A stretch of 64,000 bases of DNA from Zychaea mexicana (taxonomy: Eukaryota; Mucoromycota; Mucoromycetes; Mucorales; Lichtheimiaceae). Both the position numbers and the translations under genes were made by a program. This document shows positions 12,006 to 24,232 of the stretch, in pieces (position 1 is the first letter of the stretch; every line of letters starts with the position of its first letter). The notes beneath the pieces were generated by a model that saw only the letters and a program-made list of their open reading frames with translations, searched no databases and was not told the origin of the DNA. Location of the stretch: NCBI RefSeq assembly GCF_025766255.1, contig NW_026516698.1, positions 62,001-126,000 on the forward strand, written 5' to 3'.

Positions 12006-13997
12006 TCTCAGTAATATATATTTCTCCCTCACTACCTCATCCACTCACGATCCATCATTCCTAAGCTTTCTTCGTTCACCTGCTCTGCCGCGATCCCAAC
12101 CTTTACTTATTTATCTTACTCATACATCCTAATTTACACACACACACACACGCATACAACACCTATAACAAACGTACACAGACAAGTCCTCTCTATCTCC
12201 TTCTTTCTTTCATCCCTAACCTCTCCCTCCTACTAACCTTTATATCTATACATAGTTTGTAAAATTAATCCCACCTTTCGCATTTTTAAGTTCTCTTTCT
12301 TCGCTTCGTCCTCCTATTATATATAAAATTCTAACACCCCTACTACATATAACAAAAATTATCATTCCTTTACGATGCTCGTGTACATGAGATTAACAAA
12401 GCATTTCTTATAAGACAAGCAGTTGCTATATCGTAGTGAAATATTTATGAAAACTCTCTTGCTCCATAAAATCTTGAATATTTTTCTGACTAATACATAA
12501 TAGGCACATCACTGTCTACAGTACTCGTTTCTTTATTTACGGCTGTTGCATATACATCAGCATACTATGCACACACAGGCTGGTACATAAAGTAAATAAA
12601 AGGTCATCTAAAAAAGATATTACATTCTAATGTCTTTTTTCTTGGTTGGATCTGTGCAAAAGCTGTACACACGTCTATGCATATATAAAGATCGCAGACC
12701 ATGATGGCTGCCGTATTATGGATTACAGTCGACCCACTTCATTTCAAATCCGTTATTAAGCTTTCTGTTTTAACCCCACACCCTCCCCCAGCATCTTTAA
12801 AGTATTTTAACCTAGCAGATAAGCAATACTATCATAGCAGAGATGACAAGATTTGATTGTCGCTAACTTTCAGCCCTCGTGATATTATCACTCAATCGGG
12901 AATTTATGCTATAGAGTGAGTAAATTAGAGACAAAAGTATGTAATGTGATCTGAAAGAGTGAGTATAAAGATGCCAGAGTTTCCTTCTTGTTAGTATAGA
13001 GACGCCTGTATATGAAACAAGTACTGGTAAATGATCTATAGTTGCGTCACTTGTAACCACAATATCATACTTGGCGAGTCCATGGAAATGGAAACGACAT
13101 CTGTCAGGCTCGGCTTCTTTTCTGCGAAGGTGCCATGCCAGTCTACGACGAATGAGCCTCTCATGAGCATCAAGAGAATTACGACTCATATGTTTTGATG
13201 GATGGTGAGTGATCTTGTACTTAAGATTGTACGTCTCAAGGTTGCTAGAGGAAGCACGTGTGGTTTGTGATGCATCTTGGCTATCAAGAGTGGGGAATTT
13301 TACGCTTCATTCGATGTATCGCTTTTACGTAGCGCATGATACTATTATGTGCAAAAAGCTGCTGTGCTATGAGATTTGCGCAGGAGTTGTATGATATTGC
13401 AATGTTTAAAAACTAAAGGAGAGAGAATGAAACGACAGAAACTTTATGAGCCATGATTGTCGCTAGATGATCTACACATTCAAAAATTAGGGTTCCTTAA
13501 AAAATAATAAATGCGTCAAGCTCCTTCCTCCTCTATGTATCATACAAACATCAGAGCATACTACTACAGACAGGAGGCGCAGATGTTACAGCATATGGTA
13601 CGATACGATATTTGGAGACGAAGCAACATTGAACGGGATTAGCTAATTAGGATAATGGATTGTTACGATAAATGGTAAGACTGAAAGCAACGCAATTACT
13701 TTTGTTTATAATTATTTGCCAAAACGTCCTAAAGATTGATATTATGATGATAAATAGAATGTTTAAATAATAAAATGAGGAATAATAAAAAGGATGGTAA
13801 CCCTTGCAGAAATGCAATAACCGCATTATGAGCCTATTGTACAATTAGAAAAAGAGAAGTAGAAGTAAAAAGGGAAGAATCGAACAAGGAAAAAAAAACA
13901 GAAATCTATCTGTTATATAAAAGTAAAAGGAGAAGGACGGGAGGGGAGTTGATGTGGATGTAGGTTGTGGGAGGGTAGAAATATTAAGGTTAAATTT
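12006..13997. other. Intergenic region, mostly without recognisable genes
   Basis: Convergent gap between the UPF0658 gene and the rhomboid-glycosyltransferase gene. It is C/T-rich near 12020-12370 and otherwise AT-rich. One small minus-strand ORF (12863-13189) is listed separately. The final 150 bases before 13998 are purine-rich, as in a 3' UTR of the minus-strand gene. Confidence 0.5.
12863..13189 (-). CDS. Small hypothetical ORF (108 aa), doubtful
   Basis: The open frame starts at ATG 13189. Its first ~60 residues are charged and coding-like (MSRNSLDAHERLIRRRLAWH), and the rest becomes hydrophobic and less convincing. A GTTTCATATACAG sequence in the middle could be a splice acceptor, so the frame may be a fragment of a spliced gene or chance. 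I recognise no domain and see no clear promoter. Confidence 0.25.
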   Translation of the reverse strand: MSRNSLDAHERLIRRRLAWHLRRKEAEPDRCRFHFHGLAKYDIVVTSDATIDHLPVLVSYTGVSILTRRKLWHLYTHSFRSHYILLSLIYSLYSINSRLSDNITRAES

Positions 13998-16804
13998 TTA
14001 GAGAGTAATGACGCTTGGATCGCCGTTCTACATGGAGAACATATATGTGTTAGATAAACGTGTATCCCAAAATGCTGGACAATGGTTCGAGAAAAGAGTA
14101 CGTGTCGACTTACAAAAGGATGCCGCCAGCCGCATTGGAAATCATGCTTCTTGTACGTCCGATCGTGACTTGTGGAAGTATTGAAGCCGATATGGTACAT
14201 GAGTAAAGTCTTGCTTGTAACCAATGTTTGGCTGCATTCACTGCACTCGGGAAGGTCACCGGCAAGACACTGCTGCAAGACAATATCTGGCGGTGTTTCC
14301 GTGTACTTGAGAAGTAATCCGGATACCAGCTTGGCAATCTTGGGCTTCATGAACAATCCACTGTTTCATTTCATAGAGGAGAAAGGCAGCATATAAAGGA
14401 TCAGTACCTCTGCTTCCCCTTTTTTGATAGAACAAGTGGCCTGATAGATAGCTTACCTGCCACCGGTACCAACAAACACGCCACAGTGCCCAGGGACACG
14501 CTGGTTAGCGGCATATACGACATTTTCAATCTGACGCCATTCGTTTTCACCGCAGACGGGAAAATCGTCTTCCAAGAGAGCAATATATGTGCTCTGATAG
14601 TTATCGGCGGCGAGACTCAGGGCCTTGCTGACATGCAACCGCTGGTCAAACATGTCGCCGTCTTCACGAACCCACTTGAGATAGCGCTGGCCCTTGAGAT
14701 CATTCGAGAATCGGTTCTTGGCGACGTCGTACTGGGTGTGATTGGTGAAGTGCGTGTACACCAAACCCTGGACTCGATCGTACAATGATCCAGGAACCGG
14801 ATCCGCAGGCCAATTGGCAAGGTAGGATTCCAAGGTGCGGGAGAGATAGGCCGGATCTCCACGGCGAGGTGCGGTCATGACGACAAAAGTGAACATATAG
14901 CGATCGTGGGTCACCTGATTCAACACAGTTGGATCGACAAAGGTTTCCCGGGTATAATAGGCGTTGCACATGAGCAAGACAGGCAACGTGATCATGACTA
15001 CAATGGCACCCTTTTTGACAGCAGACAATAGAACACGCCAGAAGGGCATTCGTCGGTGGTATACAAATGGTTCGTCCATCGCCGTCGTCGTCTTTTCCTT
15101 TTCTCGTTGTTGTTGTTGCTGTCGTTGCTGGCCAACAAGAAACGAGAGTTGTTTTTCTTGCTTATCTTCTTCATCATTTTCTTCTGGCCGTTCGTCGAGC
15201 CATGTACGCTCGCGAGCAAGACACGTCTGGATAACAATCGTCATGATGTAGCCCGTCAACAGGCCAGTCAACGACCACCATAGGATGTTCTTGACAGTGT
15301 AGTTGAGTAGACACATGAGTAGCTGAAGTGCTACCTTGCATACCGTGATCTTTTGGTTTGAATCCTCCGGGCCATACATCAGGATATATTTGTCACCGAT
15401 GCTCAGCGACTGTACAATAAGCAATGCAAAAAGGAATGGTGCAAGGCCTATCAGGGTAATACCAATAGAAATAGCATAAATTTCACGTTTTAGTAAGAGT
15501 TACTGATGATGAAGCATGCTATGAGATGCATCACCCTCTTAAACTATCTCTCTGTGCGTGGGAGCCTCCTTCTTATTCTTACCTTGGTTACATTCGTGCA
15601 ACGAGTCACTGAAGAACAGAGAAGGAACTGCAAATCCGGTTGATTTCGAAAAAAGGTAACCGATTCCTTGTCTGATCATGCAAACGGAAAGTATGATGCC
15701 AACCAATACTTTGACGAATCTGCGGGTGCCGCCCAACATGTGTGCCAAAGATTCTTCAAACAGCCCGAGAATTAAAATGTTCCATGCAAACAAAAAGAAC
15801 GTGTGGAGCGAGCCGGTGAAAAGAAAGGGCGACAGCAAGAGATTGGCAATTTCGAGTCGGTGGATCACGAACGAAGGAGAGGAGCACTTTAGGTGGAAGA
15901 AGCCCAAAAAGTTGAGTGCCGAGACAATGAGCGATATGCCGATGATGTATCGAGTAATCACAGGCAAGGGCCATAGACATAACAACTTTTGTGATTTAGG
16001 CTTGAACTTATCGTTCAAGAGTAGGAGGGGAGCGTCAGTGCCGTTATCTTCGTCGTCTGCCCCTCTTCCTGTGGTGTCGGTGCTGCTACTGAACGTAAGG
16101 AGCGGTGTGCTTTTGCTTTGGAGTTGTGGTTGAGGTGATGGAAGTGCGGATGGTGTTGTGTTATTTAGTGATGATGCAAAGGCGCTAAGCGAAACGTGCT
16201 GCTGCTGTATTGGCCCTGCGGAGGATGATGAAAAGGACGGTTGCTTGGGTCTGTGATGTCGTACAGAATATAGCGAATTTTTACGAGCATGTTTTCGCTT
16301 CGGTCTGGCATTCAACGACGTGTTTGAAGGCATACCAACCATCCAGCTGGACAAAGTTCTCGGGTTCGCGTACGAAGGCGCGTAAAGTGGCATACCGGGC
16401 AGATAACTTGCCAATGAAACCGGGTAACTGGGTTGCTGGTTGTGGTTTTGATATTGTTCTTGTTGTTGTTGTTGCTGCACTGTCGTCGAGATTGATGTTG
16501 CAGCAATCAGTGGTGTAGTTGCTGGCGCTGTTCTGGACCGTTGCATGGGCGTCTCATTAAGCGTCTCGTCTTTGTCAATGTCGTTGTCGTTGTTGTTGTT
16601 GCTGTTGACAGCAGCATGGGAGCCAGCAGTAGTGGAATCCACATTGAGAGGCGTTTCGGTCATGTGTGGATGGTGCGACAAGTCGACCTGAGGTAATTCA
16701 GCAGGCACGGTCGCGGGTGAAGAGGAAGGCGACGACGAGGCAGACCTAGAAACTTCTTGTACGAGTCGCACAGAGCCAAACATTTTGAAGAACGAATCCC
16801 GCAT
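13998..16804 (-). CDS. Rhomboid-like (UBAC2/Dsc2-type) membrane domain fused to a glycosyltransferase
   Basis: Four exons: 16804-15583, 15447-14457, 14360-14114 and 14027-13998, giving 829 aa; every junction keeps phase. Residues 1-270 are disordered (Ser/Gln/Asn-rich). About 280-500 hold five or six membrane segments resembling rhomboid pseudoproteases: a SPFLFTGSLHTFFLFAWNIL segment, then SLHECNQGLAPFLFALL where a protease would carry GxSG, so no catalytic Ser is seen. After a charged Gln-rich linker comes a new membrane anchor (IVVMITLPVLLMCNAYY) and a lumen-type glycosyltransferase domain. That domain has an acidic LLEDDFPVCGENEW motif (a DxD-like metal site), a CGVFVGTGGSGLFMKPK block, a cysteine cluster (CLAGDLPECSEC) and a CGWRHPF end. 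The enzyme part recalls PGAP4/TMEM246-like and MGAT4-like enzymes; the sugar donor and acceptor are unknown. It could be two genes if a hidden stop-bearing intron lies in the linker, but the frame is continuous there. Confidence 0.7.
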
Positions 16805-17322
16805 CGTTTATGTATATGCTACGAGGTGGATAAGAGAGAGAGAAAGAGAGACAGAGAGAGAGCGTTTATGGGGGAGGAGGGACGAAGACGATTGTACAGG
16901 GAGGCAAGGACTAGGTAAGCGTGGGTTTAAAGTAGTTGATGATGATGATGGTGATAGTTGAAGGATGTGAAGAAGAAATCCAGGGCGAACGGAAAGCTCA
17001 GTTTATTAGTCTGGAAAGGAATGAAGGAAGGACTGGACAAACAAACGAGTGACAAGAGAGAGAAGAAAGAAGAGAGAAATAAGAGAGGATTAGGGAGGGA
17101 AGGAAAAGAAGAAAGCGCAAAAAAAAAAAAAAGAAGAAAAGATAAAAGGGGAGGAGTAAGAACAGTGGGGGCCCAGGAGGGGAAAGCGGGAATTTCAGTT
17201 TGCTATAGCAAGGAACCACACACGACAGCAGCAGCAAACATATACAAAATAGCACAATACACTACTATATACTACTACATGTGCACATACACGGTGCAAC
17301 AACACCCCGAAATGTGTTCTTG
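16805..17322. other. Intergenic region, purine-rich
   Basis: Between two minus-strand genes. A GA-rich stretch (16835-16865) and a long A/G tract (17040-17150) create an artificial 169-codon plus-strand ORF of Lys/Glu/Arg. I see no gene. It should contain the promoter of the rhomboid-glycosyltransferase gene and the 3' UTR of the LRR gene. Confidence 0.6.
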
Positions 17323-20300
17323 TCACACAAGCTGTGCTTCCTCTTCATCCTCGTCGCGCTCGATTCCCAGCAGTCGCACTAGTTTGAGGTGCTCCAGATC
17401 TACGACGACGATGCGAAGAAGAGAGGGTCAGCCGATCTATCCTGTCTGTGCATCTGGCGAGTCATAAAAAGACATATAGTTTCATTTACTCTGCAAATGA
17501 CGAAGACATTGCTTGCTAACATGCGTATGGTCCAAATTAATGTTCTTAAGGTTTACCATGCCTAATTAGCAAGCTTAATTTCAATTTCCGGCCGTTCCAA
17601 AAGTGATACACAATACAAAACACACATAGCACACCCTCTCGCCCTCTCTCCACCACCTTCTCTCCAAGATACCTCCAAGCCCGCGAACACCACGATCGGA
17701 AACATTCTGGCACTGGGCTAGATTCAATGTTCGCAAACACCGCGTAAATCCAGTCTTTTCAAAGTCGCCCAACAAGATCAGAAGCGTATTGCTCACTTGT
17801 GTTCGGCTCAGGGACAGGGTGTCCAATTTGGTAAGGCCTAGAAGAAAATCAGCCTCTGTAGATCACTCGTCATCATATCACAAATCACCACCAGCTAACT
17901 AACTACGGTACTGCGAATAATATACACTGTGAAAGCAATGTTTCACACATACCTATGAGCTGGGATACACCTTCGTCAGACACAAGCGTGCGATCAAGAA
18001 ATAGCTTTCTCAAGTCGGTCAATCCTTGCAGAAATGGAAATAAACATATCAATCAGATCGTCATAACGGCTAACATTATCCTCTTTCATTCGTCCTTGGA
18101 TCTTATTCTAAAAGGATACATACCAGAAAACTTGGAAACGCCTTCATCTGTGATCTTTGTGCCATCCAAACTCAAATATTGCAGCTTCTTCATCCTGGCG
18201 ATAGAGTCTGCCCCCTCATCCGTAACTTGAAAACTTGTCAGATCCAAGTGACGCAGGGGCAGTGCTATGTTTAATGCATAGCCCATGCAAATAACCGCGT
18301 CAGTATGTACATATTTGTTATTGGAAAAGTAGACTTCTCTCTGTGTACACTTTATGCTACTGCTACTGCTATGCTACTACGTACCCGCATATCTCGCCAA
18401 CACGCCGTCCAGTTCCTGTTCACGGCTAGGAAACTGTATCACTTCTAAGTTGTGCAAGTCTAACACGGGGTAAATAGACATATTAAGCGAAATACTTTTT
18501 GGGGATTTCTTTTTCTGCTTTTCTTTGCTCGTGGCATGTATAAAATGAAATGAGAGATGCTACCTCTGGCGAAACAACCAAGTCCTCGTAGCGAAATCTG
18601 ACTGCATCCAGATAATTTGAGCTCACGCAATTCCTTGTATGAGCATATCGTTTGGATAGCATCTTCATCTGTTAAACTAGTGTTGCTCACATCCAGAGAC
18701 TGCAGACTCGCTAATTGGGGCCGTGTTACAACCGTCTGTCGCCCGATTCGTGTTGACGCTAGCCCAAGTGACACTAGGCCATAAAATGCTAATTTATTTT
18801 GAACCAGGTGGATGGTGTTAGCACATTAGAAATGTTATCATATATCACAACAACCTTAAAATGAAGCTAAAATGCATTTACTGCCGTGCTTGAGGGATGT
18901 AATACAGTACCATCATTTATCATCATCAGCGTATCACTTGACTTTATTCCATGACATCCATCCAGCAAAAGAAACTCAAGGTTGTCTTTGAAATGTGCGT
19001 TTGCCACTAAAGGCTGCAGTCCGGCGTCCGTGATCTTGGTTTTTGATAAGTTAAGGTATCGCAGCTGAGACAATCCTACAACAAGGGCAATTTCTCCCGT
19101 TAGGATATTGACATTATAGAAACAGAGCAGCAGGGTGGGATCCCTGCAGCCCGTTATCTCTCACCCTTCTCTTTTGCTTCCCGACGAAAAAGAAACTTAA
19201 CCTGTTAAGCTTCGTATGCCTTTGTCAGTAACCTTGCAGTTGCTCGCATCCAAGTACTCCAGGTTTTTTAAGCCTAACAAATTGCATGTGCAAAAAGAAT
19301 TGGGGATATCAACTGAGTATGCTAGTTTCAAGCAAATAAATATTAGAATAATAGATGCAGTAGTACCTTCGATATAGCGTATACCAGAATCGGTGATCAC
19401 ATCACATCCCTTTAGGCTCAATTTGGCGACCGTAGTTGAAGAATGGGATAAGCTGAGCTCTTGCAGAAGGGAGTCTGTTGCATAAACATACGAATCAAGG
19501 CAAACATTCTGCAGATAGCTGTATAGAATAAAACACATAAACATCATGCAAGGACGGGAATTGTATTTTCAGCACACCAACAACAACATTATCGTGTGTA
19601 TACCAAGTCAAGATAAGGAAGATACAACACATCGTTTACTGCATAAAAAAGTCACACGTACCAGTGGTCTGCCAATCTTTTCATTGACGATCTTTCCAGC
19701 TTTCGTGATTCAATCAGTTGGGCCAGTAAAAGCTCAGCTACTTTGGGTGAAGCATACAAGAGATTCTTTAGCCGAGTTTGCGCCTCAAGGGTTGGTTGAA
19801 TCAATAGCACTAACAAAAGCCGTAAACATATATGAATTATCACTAGTAGTACTGTACATCTTAATTGCAGCCATTGTTTATGCCCCTCTCTAACAAACTA
19901 TCCATCAACAACTATACCTGCAACAGATACAGCACATGTATCTCTCAACGAACGGATATTGCGAGCCTTTCCACGTGCATGTTGCTGTTGTTGTGAAGCT
20001 GCTGCCGCTGCTGCTGCACCGCGCCGTTCGATCGCCAACAACATATTCTGACGACGCACGGGTTCATCTGTTATGATAATGGCACATGTGATCAGTTATG
20101 CTTTGGTTCCGTTCTGTTACGTTGTAGAAAAATATTATCCTCCGTTTATCACAACACAGAAACAAAAGAGGAAAATGCCTACTCGACTGTTGTCCCCCTT
20201 CAATTTGTTGATGTTCATCTGCGTCTGATACTGCAGCTGCGTCATCATCCGCAAGTCGATGTCCCTGGGTACCCCAGTTCCAGTTTGGATTCGTCAATCT

Positions 20301-22462
20301 TCCTCGTCGAGTAAAAGGTAAATTATGCGTGGGTGGTCGGTGTGGATTGATAGCAGGTTGATTATTGAACGCGTTTGGCATTTCTTCGTCGCCGTCGTCA
20401 CTGTTATCACTATTTCCTCCTTCCGCAAGATTGTGGTCCATTGTATCTACATCAGCAACTTGATCCGCATGATGATGACCGTGTCCATAGTCACCGACGG
20501 TAGCAGCATCATAGCTTTCTTGCCCTTCACCTGATCCTCCTCCACTTTGTGCATCCTGCATTTCAGCATCGTTATCCTGGTCCCTGGATCCAGGAGGCTG
20601 CAGGATATAATGTTTTTTACATACTTAGTGGCGGGTGAAGAAAACTCTCATCACAATTGTGAAAACTTACATTATTGTTTGGATCTTGTTCCGCCTGTGC
20701 GTTGCATTCGTAGAGAAAAGAACATAGCCAGTTTAGTCAAGTTTTCTGCACATATCCTTCAAAGAGAAGAAAGAGACATTGTAAAAGCCGACAATCCTGT
20801 CATCCACTCTTACACTCTTACCAGATGCAGAAGGACAACGTTCAAGGAGACGTTCGGAACAAAACCTATGTGTGATATGGCGTATTTTCAGTATGCCTTT
20901 TTACCTCCACAGTTTTCGCTGTCGTTTCTCCTTTTTTTCTTCTTATCCTAACCTGCATCTTGTACGGTCATTAACCCCTCGTCCTCCGTAAATTCGCGTT
21001 TCGGGAACGCCTACAATGGAAAACAAACAGTCAGGTAACTTCATATATACTTTGTCGGCAACAGAGAATTTTGCTTGCTGGCGCCATACCGAGATTAGCC
21101 GCAGCCGCCCATTCCCTAGAGGTGCCTTTCCGGCACTGTTCTCCTTTTCTCTTGCAAATGCATACAGCTCAAAGAGCTGCGCGCTGGCTTGAAATTGTTG
21201 ACGCACAGTTGATCCATCCCTTAACTTGAACTAGTTTTTATACATCATTCAAGCAGTTAGCATACAAATCATTTGCTATAAACTTGCTCTTGAACTCTTA
21301 TTACCTGGACCAGAGCAAAATCCCTATTAGACTGTACCGCTGGCTTTTTTGTGGGTGCTTCTAAGGAAGAAGCTCTTGTGGTTGTTCCTGCTACTGTTGA
21401 CGGTTTGTTGGCATTGATATGACGACGCCTCATATTCTCGCGGTCTTCCTGTATTTCTCTCAATGTCCTGTTCTTTGCCTGTGGGAAACATGTGAGTAGA
21501 AATCCAACGACCCAACTACTACCTTCTTCCTTGCTTGGTATGTAGATAGTGTGTTATATATCTCCCAATCCATTCCATTCAGTACTTTGTACCTCTCGAT
21601 CTAATCGTCTTTGCTTCTTTATTTCTTGTTGAGTTTTTTCATATTCGGTCGCTGCTTTTTGCTGCCCCAAGCGGTGTTGTTCGGTATTAGCTGCACCAGC
21701 GCCAGTAGAGCTTTCGTTGCCAGTAGCTGCCGTAGCATGTGTTCCTTTCAAGAGCTTTTGGCGTTCTCTGTCTTCTTTGATGTGTGCCAAAGCTCGTTCA
21801 CGAGCCTTTAAAAAGTCAAGGTGATATCCGAAAATGTCAAATAGTTACGAGCACAAAAAAACTCCTCCTACCAAACGCCGTGTTATATCTACCTCTTTAT
21901 CGCGCTTCTTTTGTTGTTTAGCCTCTTTGGACATTTTTAGCGACTGTTCTCGCATACGGGCCGCTTCTGCTGCACCGTCATCAGCCTGTCGACTTGTAGC
22001 AGATTGCTGTGACACATATTTCGTAAAATATGAGCTTGCATTCCGTGGCTCTCCTACACATCACGCTACTAAACACTCACCTGCAGCTGCCGTTCTTGCC
22101 GGCGAGTCACGCTTGGTGCTGATAGGGGTTGTTGCTCCTGTTCGTGCTGTTGCTGTTGCTGTAAAGCTGCCGGTAATGATTCTGGCTGAAGCGACAGCAC
22201 GGGCCCTCTTGCACTGGACGCTGCTGCCTCATTACCACCCAGAATCCTAAGAACAAATTTGTCGTTGATGTTCAGTTTTAATTACTCTTCCAATTTAAGC
22301 TGATCGACAGAGAGTTGTCTGCCGCGATTCATAATACCAATCTGTTGCCGCCTGGACTGAGTCATTTCGTGCAAGCGCTGCTCTGCATATGTCAATGTCG
22401 AAACCAAGGCTCAGCAATTGAGCAAGTTTGTCATCGTTGTCATTGCTGATTCCTTGTGCCAT
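17323..22462 (-). CDS. UBA - coiled coil - UBX - leucine-rich-repeat protein
   Basis: At least 22 exons (minus): 22462-22286, 22246-22081, 22006-21893, 21805-21593, 21478-21305, 21230-21090, 21010-20953, 20865-20822, 20694-20671, 20597-20183, 20067-19918, 19809-19662, 19518-19367, 19273-19202, 19075-18911, 18773-18564, 18459-18385, 18264-18124, 18024-17953, 17837-17673, 17561-17490 and 17399-17323. An N-terminal UBA domain (LAQLLSLGFDIDICRAALA) leads to a Lys/Glu/Arg coiled coil with two HIKEDRE/EIQEDRE repeats. A UBX domain is assembled from four exons (FKLRDGSTVRQQF ... LISAFPKREF ... QDAGFVPNVSLNVVLL). An acidic linker follows, then about nine LRRs of the AMN1/F-box type. UBA plus UBX is the plan of Cdc48/p97 cofactors such as UBXN1; the LRRs may add a substrate-binding face (inference). 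Exon 1 contains an apparent one-base insertion at 22336 that breaks the UBA frame. The coding frame is also open upstream of 22462, so a further 5' exon is likely. Confidence 0.75.
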
Positions 22463-23347
22463 GAGGGTAGCGAGGTATTTTTGTGTGAGCTCAGAGAGTG
22501 CACTATATTATATCAGAATACGTAACAAACAGAAACTGCATGATTTTGTCTGGAACCACGCTAAATTCTGTTCCCCGCCAGACAAGCAGCCAAGCGCTAG
22601 TATGTGGCACCTGCAAGGACTGAAATGCTTAAAGACCATTAATAGCAATATTATGGTCAGTAATTCGAAACAAAAATAAGAATCAGTCCATCCAATGCGT
22701 TATAGCATTTTTATTGTGAAGCTGCACTTCCGTGTACCGTACAAGGTCAACGAACAAACAAGTTCGATAACAAACACACAGCATAAGATTCTATTATGTA
22801 AGCACGCTCTGCTTTTGTTTTCGAGCATTGACTTGTTATGTCATTGGTTTGTCCTTGTTCAACGCTTTAAAGAGCACGGCATCATTCTTGCTGAAGAATA
22901 TTGTATTGGAGACATATTAATGAAGCTTTAGTTATGTGCAAAAGAAAGTCGGCTCGGTTGGATGGAACAGTATGGCCGTATGTAGTATCTAATCTATGGA
23001 GATGAAGTAAGGCACACAACCATGGGAATACCAGCAAACGTATAATCAGGTGGCCAACTCCCACAGCATATCAGCAAAGGCAAAGATCATCATGAGCACA
23101 ATCATTATATCAAAAGCTAAGATAGCAGTGGTACCTAAATTTATGTAGGGAGCTGTTGTCAAAGGTGCTTTAATAACATTATATATGATACATCATTATG
23201 GCTGGGATGGCCAAATAGGGTACTTTGCTGTTCTTCATTGATCAACATAAAGTCGACTCCGGTTTCTACGAGATTAATAACAGTGCTCTTTCCGCCCATC
23301 CAAATCTTGCAAAAGGTCAAAGTGGGGCCGGGTGGGAGAGAAAAGAA

Positions 23348-23915
23348 AGGTACTTGCATCCAAAGAAAACTAGGGTAAAAAATGAGTCATTATTAACTGC
23401 TTCATATTCAACGACGTTGTATCATACAGTATGATGATGCCATGCCCAAGGTTACCTGTTCCGTTTCATGGAAGACATACTAGCACTCTAACGCTTGGCG
23501 GCTGCCTTAATTCCGATTCTCCAGTTATGCCTACGTACAACACGCCGATACAGTGTGGGCATTACGAGAAGATATCGGCAGCAGCATACGAGCAACCGAT
23601 ACTGTGCGAATAATGAAACTCAAAAAAGAAAAAATCGACTATACGGGACTAGCGCAACTGTGAACATCGTTTCGGGTAGCCTTTCTGAGCATGCTCAAAC
23701 GGTTGTAGGTTCGACCTCTCACTGCTGTCTGGTAAAAACATCTTGCCTATGAAAAACAATCATCTCGCAGAATCCCCGGTGACAAATTGAATAGCCAACG
23801 CTTATGATAGGTTTACCCATAGTAGCACACCGATGTGCTCTAGTTTTTTCAACTAGGTTACAGATTGTGTGTTCAACATAATTGGCAGTTTTGATATTGC
23901 ACATATATGATATAG
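23348..23915 (+). repeat. Dispersed repeat, copy A, with tRNA-like A and B boxes
   Basis: About 560 bp match, in inverted orientation, the segment at 39113-39640. By eye the identity is high across the whole length, with small indels. The left edge is near GGTACTTGCATCCAAAG and the right edge near TTTTGATATTGCACATAT. Inside, TAGCGCAACTG (23650-23660) fits an RNA polymerase III A box and GGTTCGACCTC (23708-23718) a B box, 47 nt apart. No open frame of interest is present. A tRNA-derived non-autonomous element is a reasonable reading; the copy differs from copy B by a 9-nt insertion next to the A box. Confidence 0.75.
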
Positions 23916-24195
23916 TCTCCGAGAACCTTTTTTTTCTCCTCTCTTTAACCTCTATACAGTCACTCTGTATGTATCGTACTGTGTATCGGCGCCCATATCT
24001 CGTAAGCAATGGAACATGATGAGTGCACTCTGCCGCACTGGCTGTTGTGGCAGCATGCACGAAACTTAGTATTCCGAGTTTCGTATTTCGCAGTAACAGG
24101 GTCACTTCTTATATTCACTGCTTTGTACATGATTCACTGCCTATTTTCTTCCTTCTACACCTTGAAAATTATCTACACCTTAAATATTACTTATA

Positions 24196-24231
<36 letters not shown>
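24196..24231. repeat. TC then TA dinucleotide microsatellite
   Basis: A (TC)n run passes directly into a (TA)n run in non-coding DNA. Confidence 0.9.

Positions 24232-24232
<1 letters not shown>

Noticed and set aside
16958..17467. 169-codon plus-strand ORF rich in Lys, Glu and Arg
   Set aside because: Created by a purine-rich tract; no domain, and the right end overlaps the last exon of the LRR gene on the other strand.
23650..23718. Candidate tRNA gene with A and B boxes
   Set aside because: No convincing acceptor, anticodon or T-stem pairing could be drawn; it is better read as a tRNA-like part of the dispersed repeat.
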